Position numbers and translations under genes: made by a program. From NCBI GenBank assembly GCA_017623455.1, contig JAGAPA010000027.1, positions 1-51,595 of the forward strand: DNA of 51,595 nt. The letters are read 5' to 3'. Positions 33,701-41,612 of the stretch are shown in pieces. This DNA is from Clostridia bacterium (GTDB taxonomy: Bacteria; Bacillota; Clostridia; Christensenellales; Pumilibacteraceae). Every line of letters begins with the position of its first letter. Position 1 is the stretch's first letter. The notes under the pieces are model-generated. The model made no database searches, was not told where the DNA came from, and was given only the letters and a program-made list of their open reading frames with translations.

Positions 33701-33702
33701 AA
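27775..33702 (+). CDS. Giant secreted protein with MucBP-like repeats and LVIVD propeller
   Basis: A 1975-residue secreted protein with a signal peptide (KKWIVLASLLLALGVQGGVA). Residues about 60-420 contain five MucBP-like repeats, each with a start like VEYYFENG or VEHYFEENG and an end like IRLYYTEN or VYYGLK. Residues about 500-700 and 865-1050 are two lectin-like beta-sandwich modules (AVGVALVN, DVTGVLLRHSSGKYLGFYVE, YFLIDGVVQFVL) joined by regulatory-like linkers. Residues about 1260-1975 form a long LVIVD beta-propeller with recurring VDVSNPYEPEF / VTDIYNPVQVEHL blades. No LPXTG, SLH or membrane anchor is seen, so it is released or held by a partner. The start at 27775 has AGGAG 6 bases upstream. 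It forms an operon with the following lipoprotein gene, 16 bases away. Confidence 0.8.
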   Translation: MKNKKWIVLASLLLALGVQGGVAIGNETKPEEKDVSEKYTKNMLLDGAVSERKAESKNVAYSVEYYFENGDGRFVLDNNLSYEKLGEEGEEVSADAVENENYAIVSELSTVSKTLASTNNILRVYYGLKKCDIAVKYYFENVGGEYVEDTSKSYNVTVSAGKTVRANVIFPQNYELDYSLSTLEVEANDEAELSVYYSLKSYPYTVEHYFEENGEYKIDESKTQTLYAKLGESVNVVAQNVDGYVFNESISKAGLVIKEKNNVIRLYYTENSSEVCDFTVNIYYEKENADGFSKGETKNVEGTTLQSLLASNLGAKEHFVFSKYNADGNVVDLYYSLERVNLLVEYLFEENGNWVKKEALSKNCSVKYGSEFTTPTHGIYKNRINAEKSTLSIDKVLSSSVISVYYGQEKYEVQICDVCALSSPFMDSYNEVIASSYVAKLSKDSEEFDVVYKDGAFVASLADGEYNLEISSPAFEDKYQSIIYVNGGKISVECVSQFSELALNNGGSTTLVYDNDANVWANLGQEASSFSYITATASDSVAISLTVTARHEKYVANSNWRDSEHAVGVALVNAQNTDSTIFIGLYQNGVKVKANGKSSIITRDYFKSFTQGGSQTSNSTLSVARLSNGEIYIYRDGRYVGWITSDGWCNNVQFSNNWKTYVGEKSYVATRTEAPNDYKEFVFSDIGYTYSSNIVNGFAGTEFSFKTSDGFSITEKTLHRQAIETVNATALDGKVLKAVLVNGEHYMDATVTGKDIALTLSVNPTKHVSKTNDISLIYEDERYTVEVSGRIQISDWLSLAESITVKLVSEQGITYVCSPNAQGIYKINVPKGKYTVFATCGKYVSEKQTAEINDNTSISLIVEELDFTKYNYSGQDDVVWVHEDDNSMMLNGRINQQKVVDLFAQSYSSNFAYSIDMIQAWKNPESKYNTSDDVTGVLLRHSSGKYLGFYVESSNSRVRIVSNAGDWSTRVNVPVKADLYRKTDETTHNITVVKNNGAIYFLIDGVVQFVLDGTKITDGSGLEITNYESFDYKGSTTIKLLNETVTEILNGGNVTAGVGSGFNNAVVGTVDKTGFKNAIVTQNQELISSILITSYGIDVVKDENIMVTLVSNGYDKINGEISQNSPLRIVVEAKPGYALDYVRINGADVYLKSYSKVYTIDFDQITKDTVIEIGSKEEEIVNIVGQLTESVDYDKAIVSYYADSVVYTTTPNNNGEFSIKALGEEGIVQVVFADGKVRNIQISDVNENLDLGDVSPVTSAWSHKDFSVEAAMDVVASDDSKYVFAIGTSERSSDKKGHFYVYSVEENRVVASLENNLGNCRQIAYENGYCYVTARDDGMWVIDVTDYCDETVDYADAKPKIICHYDSVEMATGIIVHDSTVFLANRVYGVEVVDVSNPYEPEFITNIQTGEVQSLDVNNGLLFAGIWGEQKVLVVDISDLANAKTVYSIPLDGRGDGVFVEDGILYAATGHHARGDYSTTTSPAWGMGNGLEVFKVDKNGYDKIFGIKFDKGHEDGLDMWEAVKAGNYVYVTNTFNGTYIYDVTDIYNPVQVEHLHCDRTNASANNATGVAIIDGSMFVTGGRNGLFRYDNPDIKAPTPNSIRRGKITKCGKTDAKISALGITDYQIVKTEGQVRSIVVTDKYLLTANGNEGICVYDKKDNTLLNTIHTGYIVKELQIDGNYLYSAEDAGGIAIYDLDAIQNKGATPLYRYDATTLGKTDNVKLVQTIKCNTAVEGHPLSVNQYDISKSVTAVAISEIRIANYNNRKYMLMHAGGSWAYIADVTDISNVKVVYKCMINAGLMYARNFVQNVVEDKYFVLSANSVGFVYLNIDGSGIARNSENTDYLYHNAWRTSPTAVRLGVVGNGITTVNVNGEYKVMFTTGHGYRILDREVQSIYDNPIYGNVVGGWPVVLGDVLVVSNRVGGILSIYDISDITNPSQIAYYETNASPDLATRDGNTLYVPIGNYGFMVISLD

Positions 33703-33718
33703 GTAATAGGAGAAAGTT

Positions 33719-36700
33719 ATGAAAAGAAATAAAATTATCAAATCTATAATAATTTTCGTAATGATAATAGCAACAATGCTTGTTTTTAGTGGCTGTGAGA
33801 GTTGTAATGGAGGAACGAAAAAGAATTACACACTCACGGCAAACGAGAGCGTTGTTGTTACGGTGGGCGAAAGCGAACTTATAACGGTAGCCGTTTCTAA
33901 CTATGACGGAACGCCCGAGTTTTCGTACGTTAGTAGCAATGATAGCATTGCAAAGGTGGAAAATGGTTACGTAATTGGAGTAAGCGCAGGATCTGCAACA
34001 ATTACGGTAAGTGCGACGATAGACGGAAAAACACTTAGCGATACTATCAGCGTTACTGTAAATGCCAAGCAAAAAGCAACTGTAACGTTTATTGTGGACG
34101 GACAAGTTTATGACAGCAAAGAATATGACGTTGGATCTATCATAGAATTGCCCGAAAATCCCACTAAAGAAAGTACCGTTCAGTATTCGTATACCTTTGA
34201 AAAATGGGCAGGTTACGAAAACGGCGCAACGGTTGTAGGAAATGCTGAATACGAAGCTGTATTTACCGTTTCCACAAATTCGTACGTTGTTAAATTTGTA
34301 AGCGAGGGTAAGGTTGTAAAAGAAGAAACTTTGCTTTATGGCGAAGTGATAAATACACCTACTACTATGCCCACAAAACAGGGCGATGCGCAGTATTCGT
34401 ACACCTTTGACAAGTGGGAAGGCTACGAAAATGGTGCAACCGTTGTAGGAAACGTGGAATATACTGCAAAATTCAAAGAAAGCGTAAATGAGTATTTGAT
34501 TACGTTTATAGCAAACGGCGTTGTCGTAAAAGAAGAAAGTTTGCCGTATGGTAGCGTAATAACTGCTCCCGATATTACTCCCACAAAGCAGGGCGACGCG
34601 CAGTATTCGTATGCCTTTGAAAAATGGGACGGATATAAAAACGGCGCAACGGTTGTAGGAAATGCGGAATATAAAGCAAAATTCAGAGAAAGCATAAACG
34701 AGTATGCAGTAATGTTTAGCGCAAACGGAGAAGTTGTAAAGCAAGAAATTTTACCGTACGGTAGTGAGATTGTTTTGCCTCAAAATCCTACGAAAGAACC
34801 TACCGTTTCTACCGAATTTGCGTTTGATAGGTGGATTGGATATGAAGACGGCGCGACTGTTAACAAGAATATCCAATACGTAGCACAGTTTAGCGAAAGC
34901 GTAAGAAAATACGATGTCAAAGTGTTTGAAAATGCCGAAGAAGTGTACTCTATAAAGGTTGAGTATGGTTCGCTTATTAAAGATGCATTTGCAGATTTTG
35001 CGCTCAGCGCGCCTGTTGGATACGAGTATTCTTTTGAATATGAAGGCGAATTGGTTGTAGGCGACGTAAACGTAATTGCAACTAAAAACAAAAAGAAATT
35101 TACCGTAACGTTTCTAAATGGAGCAACGGTTGTAAAAGAAGAAGTTTTGGAGTTTGGTAGCGAGATTATCGCGCCTGACGCACCTGTTAAAAATCCGTCG
35201 GTTACTACGGTTTATACGTTTGCGAACTGGCTTACGGTGGAGAGTGATGCAAGCACAGCCGTGGATTTTAGCAAGCAAATTACGGTAAGTGATAACGCCG
35301 TTTATTATGCAAGCTTTAGTGAAAGCGTAAGAAAATACAGCGTAGTATTTAGTGTAGACGGTAAGGTTTACAAAACAAGCGAACAAGAATATGGAGAACA
35401 AGTTGTTTTGCCTGAAGCCGAGCCTGTAAAAGCGGAAACGTCGTCTACCGTTTACAAGTTCTTGTACTGGAAAAATTATATCGCTGGAGATCAGGTGTTT
35501 GGCGATATGGAATATGATGCTGTATTTAGCGAAACTCTTAAGAAGTTCACCGTAATTTATATGGTAGAAGATGAAGAATACGATAGTCAGGAAATCGAGT
35601 ACGGAAACGTTATCAGCGTAGACGAGCCTACAAAGGGAGGCGACGGAGAAGTATTTTACGTGTTCTCGCATTGGATTGTAGACGGCGCTAAGTTCGATGT
35701 TTCCACGCCCGTTACCAAAGACCTTACGATGACCGCTCACTTTACCAAAGCTTTTGCTGTTAGCGGAAAAGTGGAATTCCCAATCTCTTACTTTAATGAA
35801 AACTATGGTAAATATTATGAAGCATCCATAACTTGCGGTAATGATAGTGTAACCGTAAACGACGACGGAAGTTTTACGCTTATACTTGCAGAAGGAACGC
35901 AAAAGATAGTTGCATCTTGTGACGGATATGAAAGGGTAGAAAAAACAATTGATGTAAGCGAAGATAATACTTACGCAGGTACGCTTACGTTTACTTCTCC
36001 CGTTTATACGCTTAACAGAATAACGAATAACAACGGAGTATTAACTCCTGCAATCGGCTCGTCAACAACCTATCAAACTGCTCTTGTCAAAGCAAAGGCA
36101 AATACGAGTGAGTTTATCGTACGCTACGACTTAAATCCTAATTCTAACTTTATGACACACGGCGAACAGTTTGGGTTTAGACTTGAAAGTTCGTCTACAA
36201 AACTCAATCTGTTGCTTATTTCGTCGGGAATAAGAGTGATATTCAACAATAATTGGAGTACTAAAACCGAGTTTAAGTTCACGCAAAGTGGAGTAAACGT
36301 AAGCAGAACTTTATCAACTCCCCTTAACTTAGTTGTAAAGAAAGCTGAAGGAAAGTTCGAAATTAGCATATACGTAAATGATGTTCTTACAATAACCAAA
36401 GACCTAATGCAGGTTGAAGATTTTGACGCTGTTTCATACAAAACCCTTCTTTCTTCCTTTATCAGCGAAGATATCAGCGTAGGAGTTATGGTAAACTATT
36501 CTAATAATAAGTATACCGACAAAGCACCTCTTACCATAAGTAATTTACATTTTGCATACGGAAAAGACGTTGTTGAAAGTTATGAAAACACGTTGTATAC
36601 CGTAAGCGGAAAGGTAACACTTCCCACTACCAATTCGTTTGGCGAAAACTTAAATTTGGATATTTCTTCCGTTAAGCTGGTTATAAACGGAGCGGAAAAT

Positions 36701-39700
36701 CCGATAAATTCGGACGGAACATTCTCGGTTAAAACAAGAAAAGGAACAAAGACAATTACGGCAACGGTAAGTGGCTTTATCGGAGCAAATAAGCAAGTGC
36801 AGGTTAACTCCGATGTTACAAACCTTAATCTTGAAATTAAATATTACGACTTTACGACTAAGGTAAACGGCAATGCAAGTAACGCTATTACAAACGAAAA
36901 CGGAGTGCTTACTCCATCTGTTGTGGGAAGTCAGTCCTATCAGAGTATGACGTTCAAAAATTCAACTGTAAGTAACGTTCTTATGATTACTCAAACGATA
37001 AATCCTACTTCAGCATACATAAAGAGTAAGGATTTTCAACAGTCCGCGTTCTATTTCGAAGATGCAAAAACCAGCGAGAACAATTTTATTATTTTAAACT
37101 TAGGAAATAAGCTTCGTATCCTTAAAAATAGAACCTGGTCAACTCTTACAGAAGTAGCTTTTGAAGAAAACATCAACACTAATTCTTATACCGAGCCATT
37201 TACTCTTGTTGCTATTGTAGAAAGAGATGAAAACGCTAAGAGTTTTATTTTCAAGATGTACGTAAACGGTACGCTTGTAGTCAATAAAGATTTAGCAACG
37301 CTTAAAGGTAACGACGGAACAGTATTTGCAAACTATCTACCCTTTGCCGATATGTGTTTTGGGGTGGGAGCAAACTTTGCTTCAAGTGGAGGATTTAACG
37401 CGCAAACAGGTTCGCCCATAACTATTAGTGATCTTGATTATACGACGACTAAGTCAATAATTGACACTTATGAACTTTCAAGAACTGAGTTTGAAGTTGT
37501 TATCAACGACGAAAACGGCAATAAGCAATCTAGTACAACGTTATTATATGGTTCGCTAATTCCTGCCCAAACTGCTCCTAAAAAGGATAACGACGCGCAG
37601 TACACATACTCGTTTAAGGGATGGAAAGTAAACGGTGAAGATAGGTATTGGAACTTTGATAGCGATAAAGTAACCGGCAATATTATCCTTACTCCCGTGT
37701 TTGAAAGAACGGTTAATACCTATACTGTAATTTTCAAGAATGAAGATGGCTCAGAGTATGCAAAGTACGAAAATGTAGCATACGGTAGCGAGATTTTGTT
37801 ACCAACTGCTCCCACAAAGGAGAATACCGACAGTACGATCTGGGCGTTTGCAGGCTGGGAAGGATACGAAGAAGGTATGACTGTATCGGGCAATCATGTG
37901 TTTGTGGCTACGTTCAGTTCAACCAGCGCATCGTACGAGGTTAGCTTTGTAAACGGCGAACAAATAATAAAGAAAGAAACTCTTGCATACGGAACGCTAA
38001 TCACAGCGCCTGACGTTGTTCCGACAAAACTTCAAGATGAGCAGTATAACTATTCGTTTAAGGGCTGGAAGAACTTTATCGAAGGCGAAACAACTGTAAC
38101 GGGCAATATGACTTTTGAAGCTGAGTTTAACAGCACTTTAAGAAAGTATAAAGTAACATACGTTGTAGACGATGAAACCGTAAATGAAGAAGAAATTGAA
38201 TATGGCAAAACTGCGTCTTTGACGGAAGCAATAAAGAATGACGAAGGCGAAAAAGTTTATGTTTTCGCGCATTGGTCTACAAGTGTTGACGGCGCTAAGT
38301 TCGATGGAGTAATAACTAAAGATGAAATTCTTTACGGAGTATTTGCTGTATCTTACAGAACGAGCGGTAGCGTTGGCTTTGCTTCGGGCTTTGCGGATAA
38401 CTATTCTAACTATAACGTAAGTGATTGTGTAGTTACTATTGACGGCAATCCCGTATCTATAAGTTCGAACGGAGAATTTGAACAGGTTTTAGGAATTGGA
38501 GAGCATACTTTGACTGTAACGCATAGTAAGTTCGAAAGTGTAACTGCTACCCTTACCGTAAGCGAAGGCGTATTCGAGTGGGGAGAGATTAAGCTTGAAA
38601 ATCACCTGATGACTTTGGATAGATTTACTTATGCAAACGGAGTGCTTACGCCCAAGATTGGCGCTTCCACAACCTACCAGACGGCTTTGTTTAGCGAAGA
38701 AATAACTGCAAACACGTTTGCAATTCGTCAAAAGGTTAATCCTACAAGCGTGTATATGGCAAACTGGGAACAGATTGGATTTAGGATTGACGGCGGAGAG
38801 AATAAGAAAGTAAATATTCTTATTCCGTACAATCAAATTAGAGTAATATTTAATAATACTTACGATACGTATAGCGAAATTTCGTTTGCAGATACAAGCG
38901 TTATTATCAGCAATATCAAAACCTCTTACTATTTGTCTATGGTGGTGCAAAGAAGCGAAAACTCGTTTGTCGTTTCTGTATTCGTAGACGATGCATTGGT
39001 GCTTTCTACCGACCTTGCAGGTGTGAGAGTAACTTATGCAAGCACGGGTGTTTCGTACGATTACAATGACTATTTGCCGTTTACCGAAAACCTTAAAATA
39101 GGACTTATGGTAAACTATTCCAACAATAAGTATACTGAAATTGCGCCCTTAACGCTTAGTGCTTTCGACTACTCGACAGATGCTACTGCGATAGAAAATT
39201 ACTTTAACGGGAAAGTAGGAATTTCCGGTAGAATTTCGCTTCCGTCCGATTTTGACGGTGAAGATTACATCGATGAGTACGCAAGTGCTGTTAGTGTAAA
39301 GGTAAACGGAGCAAATGCAAAAGTAAATAGTGCAAACGGATTGTTTACCGCTGTTGTGGATAAAAATTCTACCGTTACGATTACAGCAAGCGCAAGCGGA
39401 AACTTTGTTGCAAGCGAAAAGAGTAAGACGGTAGAAAACGTAACGATAGAAAATAGTAACGTTGGAGTGATTGCTCTTGACGGATATATCGGAAAGACAG
39501 GATTTACACTTTCGGCAGGTAATACCGTGGACGAAAACGGACATATTCAGCCTAAAGAAGCAACTTACCAACGCGCGCTTATTACTCCCAATGCAAAGGT
39601 TAATACCTTTATTGTTAAACATACCGTAAATCCTAACGAGTTGTACGTACAACAGCAGACAGGAAAGAGTAAGCCAAATCCCCAACACGGAATAGTGCTT

Positions 39701-40159
39701 ACCGACGGAACAAACACTCTGGCTGTTGTTATCGAGAATAAAAATATGAGATTTATCAACGCTTCCACGCATAAATCTCAAAACGTAACGGGAGCAAGTA
39801 CCAATCCTTCGCTTACTACTCTTACAAGTCCGTATACTCTTACGTTTATTGTAACTAAGACAACGGAAAGCGACGTAACAACAATAGCGGTTGACGTATT
39901 TCTTACTTACACCAACAATGGTAGCGAAGTAACGATAAAGCTTTTTGATAAGTCTACGTGTAAGATAGATTCGTCTAATACCGTACCTGTTGCCCTTCCA
40001 ACAGGAACAATCACGGGCGTAGGTGCGTGCTGGCACTATTCTACCGGAAGATATACCGCAGGGGCAGGATTTACCGTAAGTGACGTGCATATCTCGGATG
40101 ACATTAAGGTGATCAATGCTCAACAATCATATCTCAATTCTCTCATAAGTGGCTTATAA
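33719..40159 (+). CDS. Giant surface lipoprotein with Big_2, Flg_new and lectin-like repeats
   Basis: A 2146-residue lipoprotein; the signal ends in LVFSGCES with the lipid-attached cysteine near residue 26. Residues 35-115 are a Big_2 immunoglobulin-like domain. Residues 120-675 hold eight InlB B/Flg_new-type repeats of about 70 residues, with starts such as VKFVSEGKVVKEE and ends such as YENGATVVGNAEY. Four more lie at about 1255-1545. Between and after them, four units alternate: a carboxypeptidase-regulatory-like domain (near 680, 960, 1545, 1830) followed by a lectin-like module of about 200 residues (near 765, 1043, 1630, 1925) with GVLTPxIGxSTTYQTAL and VGVMVNYSNNKY signatures. Several repeats are nearly identical in DNA. 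Likely an adhesin or glycan-binding surface fibre partnered with the upstream gene. Confidence 0.82.
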   Translation: MKRNKIIKSIIIFVMIIATMLVFSGCESCNGGTKKNYTLTANESVVVTVGESELITVAVSNYDGTPEFSYVSSNDSIAKVENGYVIGVSAGSATITVSATIDGKTLSDTISVTVNAKQKATVTFIVDGQVYDSKEYDVGSIIELPENPTKESTVQYSYTFEKWAGYENGATVVGNAEYEAVFTVSTNSYVVKFVSEGKVVKEETLLYGEVINTPTTMPTKQGDAQYSYTFDKWEGYENGATVVGNVEYTAKFKESVNEYLITFIANGVVVKEESLPYGSVITAPDITPTKQGDAQYSYAFEKWDGYKNGATVVGNAEYKAKFRESINEYAVMFSANGEVVKQEILPYGSEIVLPQNPTKEPTVSTEFAFDRWIGYEDGATVNKNIQYVAQFSESVRKYDVKVFENAEEVYSIKVEYGSLIKDAFADFALSAPVGYEYSFEYEGELVVGDVNVIATKNKKKFTVTFLNGATVVKEEVLEFGSEIIAPDAPVKNPSVTTVYTFANWLTVESDASTAVDFSKQITVSDNAVYYASFSESVRKYSVVFSVDGKVYKTSEQEYGEQVVLPEAEPVKAETSSTVYKFLYWKNYIAGDQVFGDMEYDAVFSETLKKFTVIYMVEDEEYDSQEIEYGNVISVDEPTKGGDGEVFYVFSHWIVDGAKFDVSTPVTKDLTMTAHFTKAFAVSGKVEFPISYFNENYGKYYEASITCGNDSVTVNDDGSFTLILAEGTQKIVASCDGYERVEKTIDVSEDNTYAGTLTFTSPVYTLNRITNNNGVLTPAIGSSTTYQTALVKAKANTSEFIVRYDLNPNSNFMTHGEQFGFRLESSSTKLNLLLISSGIRVIFNNNWSTKTEFKFTQSGVNVSRTLSTPLNLVVKKAEGKFEISIYVNDVLTITKDLMQVEDFDAVSYKTLLSSFISEDISVGVMVNYSNNKYTDKAPLTISNLHFAYGKDVVESYENTLYTVSGKVTLPTTNSFGENLNLDISSVKLVINGAENPINSDGTFSVKTRKGTKTITATVSGFIGANKQVQVNSDVTNLNLEIKYYDFTTKVNGNASNAITNENGVLTPSVVGSQSYQSMTFKNSTVSNVLMITQTINPTSAYIKSKDFQQSAFYFEDAKTSENNFIILNLGNKLRILKNRTWSTLTEVAFEENINTNSYTEPFTLVAIVERDENAKSFIFKMYVNGTLVVNKDLATLKGNDGTVFANYLPFADMCFGVGANFASSGGFNAQTGSPITISDLDYTTTKSIIDTYELSRTEFEVVINDENGNKQSSTTLLYGSLIPAQTAPKKDNDAQYTYSFKGWKVNGEDRYWNFDSDKVTGNIILTPVFERTVNTYTVIFKNEDGSEYAKYENVAYGSEILLPTAPTKENTDSTIWAFAGWEGYEEGMTVSGNHVFVATFSSTSASYEVSFVNGEQIIKKETLAYGTLITAPDVVPTKLQDEQYNYSFKGWKNFIEGETTVTGNMTFEAEFNSTLRKYKVTYVVDDETVNEEEIEYGKTASLTEAIKNDEGEKVYVFAHWSTSVDGAKFDGVITKDEILYGVFAVSYRTSGSVGFASGFADNYSNYNVSDCVVTIDGNPVSISSNGEFEQVLGIGEHTLTVTHSKFESVTATLTVSEGVFEWGEIKLENHLMTLDRFTYANGVLTPKIGASTTYQTALFSEEITANTFAIRQKVNPTSVYMANWEQIGFRIDGGENKKVNILIPYNQIRVIFNNTYDTYSEISFADTSVIISNIKTSYYLSMVVQRSENSFVVSVFVDDALVLSTDLAGVRVTYASTGVSYDYNDYLPFTENLKIGLMVNYSNNKYTEIAPLTLSAFDYSTDATAIENYFNGKVGISGRISLPSDFDGEDYIDEYASAVSVKVNGANAKVNSANGLFTAVVDKNSTVTITASASGNFVASEKSKTVENVTIENSNVGVIALDGYIGKTGFTLSAGNTVDENGHIQPKEATYQRALITPNAKVNTFIVKHTVNPNELYVQQQTGKSKPNPQHGIVLTDGTNTLAVVIENKNMRFINASTHKSQNVTGASTNPSLTTLTSPYTLTFIVTKTTESDVTTIAVDVFLTYTNNGSEVTIKLFDKSTCKIDSSNTVPVALPTGTITGVGACWHYSTGRYTAGAGFTVSDVHISDDIKVINAQQSYLNSLISGL

Positions 40160-40192
40160 TAATTGAGGTAATAGCGGACAGATTAATAAATA

Positions 40193-40225
40193 ATGAACCC
40201 TAAAGCTTTTGGTTTTAGGGTTCAT
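40193..40225 (+). terminator. Terminator of the surface-protein operon
   Basis: A 12-bp stem ATGAACCCTAAA / TTTAGGGTTCAT followed by TTTAT. Confidence 0.8.
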
Positions 40226-40426
40226 TTTATAATTGAAGTTTTTGGAGTGTACAAGGTTATTTAATTATTTTTTCGACACAATAAGCAGTTTTATTGTTAT
40301 TTTAGTATACGCGAGATAGCGGTGGGCAGACCCACAGTCAGTATGAAAAACTAATACCTGTTGATTGTTCGCTTAGTTGAAGAACAATATAGGGAGTACG
40401 CCTTCGCACCTTTGGAACTTCGTCCG

Positions 40427-40458
40427 CGAACGAAAATCGCTTTGCGATTATTCGTTCG
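40427..40458. repeat. Imperfect palindrome
   Basis: CGAACGAA and ATCGC on the left pair with GCGAT and TTCGTTCG on the right, with a TTT loop. It lies between two other hairpins and has no obvious gene function. Confidence 0.5.
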
Positions 40459-40482
40459 GAATCTCGGATTTTCTTCGGCACG

Positions 40483-40516
40483 AAAAAAAGGACACCGTAT
40501 ATGGTGTCCTTTTTTT
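40483..40516 (-). terminator. Terminator of tRNA-Ser
   Basis: A perfect stem AGGACACC / GGTGTCCT with A and T tracts, directly downstream of the tRNA 3' end on the minus strand. Confidence 0.85.
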
Positions 40517-40517
40517 G

Positions 40518-40612
40518 TGGCGGAGAAAGCGAGATTCGAACTCGCGCTTCAGGTAATGCCCGAACTAACCCCTTAGCAGGGGGTCCCCTTATAGCCTCTT
40601 GGGTATTTCTCC
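40518..40612 (-). tRNA. tRNA-Ser(GCU)
   Basis: Read on the minus strand it has a 7-bp acceptor stem GGAGAAA / TTTCTCC, a D-arm with AAGAGGCTATAAGGGG, an anticodon arm CCCCTGCTAAGGGG with anticodon GCT, a long class II variable arm, a T-arm GTTCGAATC and an encoded CCA end. The 95-base length fits tRNA-Ser. It reads AGC/AGU codons. It has a strong terminator; no integrase lies next to it. Confidence 0.95.
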
Positions 40613-40740
40613 AATCCTTTTGCGTGCTACGGCTATAATAGCTTTAATATAGTACCACACAAAAACTTGTTTGTCAAGGAATTTTACCTTTTTTAATCGC
40701 GAAAATTGCAGTTTTGATAAAATTAGTGCAAAGTGTACGT

Positions 40741-41385
40741 TTATTTTAACAGCGCTAAAAGCTCGTTAGGAGTGTCAATAAAGGTTGTTGCGCCGTGTTT
40801 TATGAGGAAATCCTTATCTCTGAATCCCCAGGTTACCGCAATCATATCAAGCTCGGAGTTTTTTGCGGTCATAACGTCCACGTCCGAATCGCCTACGTAA
40901 ACTGCGTTCTTTTTGTCTATCTTAAGTGCATCGATTGCAATGTTTACAAGGTCGGGATCGGGCTTCGTTTTATATCCTGCGCGTTCTCCCACAGCAATGT
41001 CCACAAGACCTTTGAACATCTCTTCCACAAGCTCGTCAACGCCTGCCTGAATCTTGTTGGAAACGATAGCCGTTTTGTAGCCCTGTTCTTTAAGCGTTTT
41101 CAAAAGCTCAATAACACCGCTGTACGGCGCGGTCTTGATTTTGGAGTGGGTGAGATAATACGCCTTAAAGGTACTAAAGCACTCGTCAATCTTGTCCTTT
41201 TCGGTATTTGCAGGAACTGCGCGTTCGATAAGAAGCCGTATGCCGTTGCCTACGAACGAGCGAACCTCTTCGTACGTTCTTGTGGGAAATCCGCAAGAGG
41301 TAAGCGCGTAGTTGGTGCTATCGCACAAATCGTCCAATGTATTCATAAGCGTTCCGTCAAGGTCGAAAATAACTGCGTTTTTCAT
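40741..41385 (-). CDS. gph: HAD family hydrolase, phosphoglycolate phosphatase-like
   Basis: A 214-residue HAD-IA phosphatase. Motif I is DLDGTLMNT with the nucleophile Asp and acid/base Asp (residues 9-17), motif II is VSNK, motif III is KPDP and motif IV is GDSDVDVMTA. The cap lies between motif I and II, as in phosphoglycolate phosphatase Gph, which cleaves 2-phosphoglycolate arising from DNA repair. The same set of motifs also occurs in other small-sugar phosphatases, so the substrate is not fixed. It has a promoter of its own and lies between the tRNA and the sugar-catabolism genes. Confidence 0.8.
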   Translation of the reverse strand: MKNAVIFDLDGTLMNTLDDLCDSTNYALTSCGFPTRTYEEVRSFVGNGIRLLIERAVPANTEKDKIDECFSTFKAYYLTHSKIKTAPYSGVIELLKTLKEQGYKTAIVSNKIQAGVDELVEEMFKGLVDIAVGERAGYKTKPDPDLVNIAIDALKIDKKNAVYVGDSDVDVMTAKNSELDMIAVTWGFRDKDFLIKHGATTFIDTPNELLALLK

Positions 41386-41427
41386 AATCGTTCTCCATTA
41401 AGTGGGTGAATAGTTTTGTTCGCGTAT

Positions 41428-41456
41428 AGTATACATTAAAAATAAATTTAAGTCAA
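41428..41456 (-). promoter_or_regulatory. Promoter of the HAD phosphatase gene
   Basis: On the minus strand TTGACT (41456-41451), 17 bases and TATACT (41433-41428). Confidence 0.65.
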
Positions 41457-41545
41457 GTAAGAGGCACACTCTCAATATCTCTAATTTAACGGCGTACTCT
41501 TTTAGTTTTTTTTAGAATAAGGTTGAGATTTTTTTGTTTTCCCTC

Positions 41546-41574
41546 TTGACAATAAGTAGCTTTTCGTTTATAAT
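41546..41574 (+). promoter_or_regulatory. Promoter of the TIM-barrel operon
   Basis: Perfect TTGACA at 41546-41551, 17 bases and perfect TATAAT at 41569-41574. Confidence 0.8.
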
Positions 41575-41612
41575 CAACGTAAATAAAAAAACACTGTTTA
41601 CCGGAGGAGATT

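Larger units (their letters stand above)
40160..40517. other. Intergenic space with terminators and hairpin repeats
   Basis: About 360 bases without a gene. It contains the surface-operon terminator, hairpin-family members at 40318-40338 (minus-strand sense) and 40391-40412, an imperfect palindrome at 40427-40458 and the tRNA terminator. Confidence 0.7.

Noticed and set aside
27775-33702. LPXTG or SLH anchor looked for in the giant secreted protein
   Set aside because: The C-terminus ends in a propeller blade with no sorting motif, hydrophobic segment or SLH repeat.
33689-34744. A 351-residue open frame on the minus strand opposite the surface lipoprotein gene
   Set aside because: It arises from the low stop frequency opposite a repetitive gene; it is cysteine- and tyrosine-rich without known motifs, and the plus-strand frame has signal, lipobox and repeats.
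39149-40126. A 325-residue minus-strand open frame
   Set aside because: It lies wholly inside the lipoprotein gene, has biased composition and no ribosome binding site.
40361-40576. A 71-residue frame running through hairpins into the tRNA
   Set aside because: It covers repeats, a terminator and the tRNA gene, so it is not a gene.
40518-40612. tRNA-Ser considered as an attachment site of a genomic island
   Set aside because: No integrase and no second copy of the tRNA 3' end were seen in the window.
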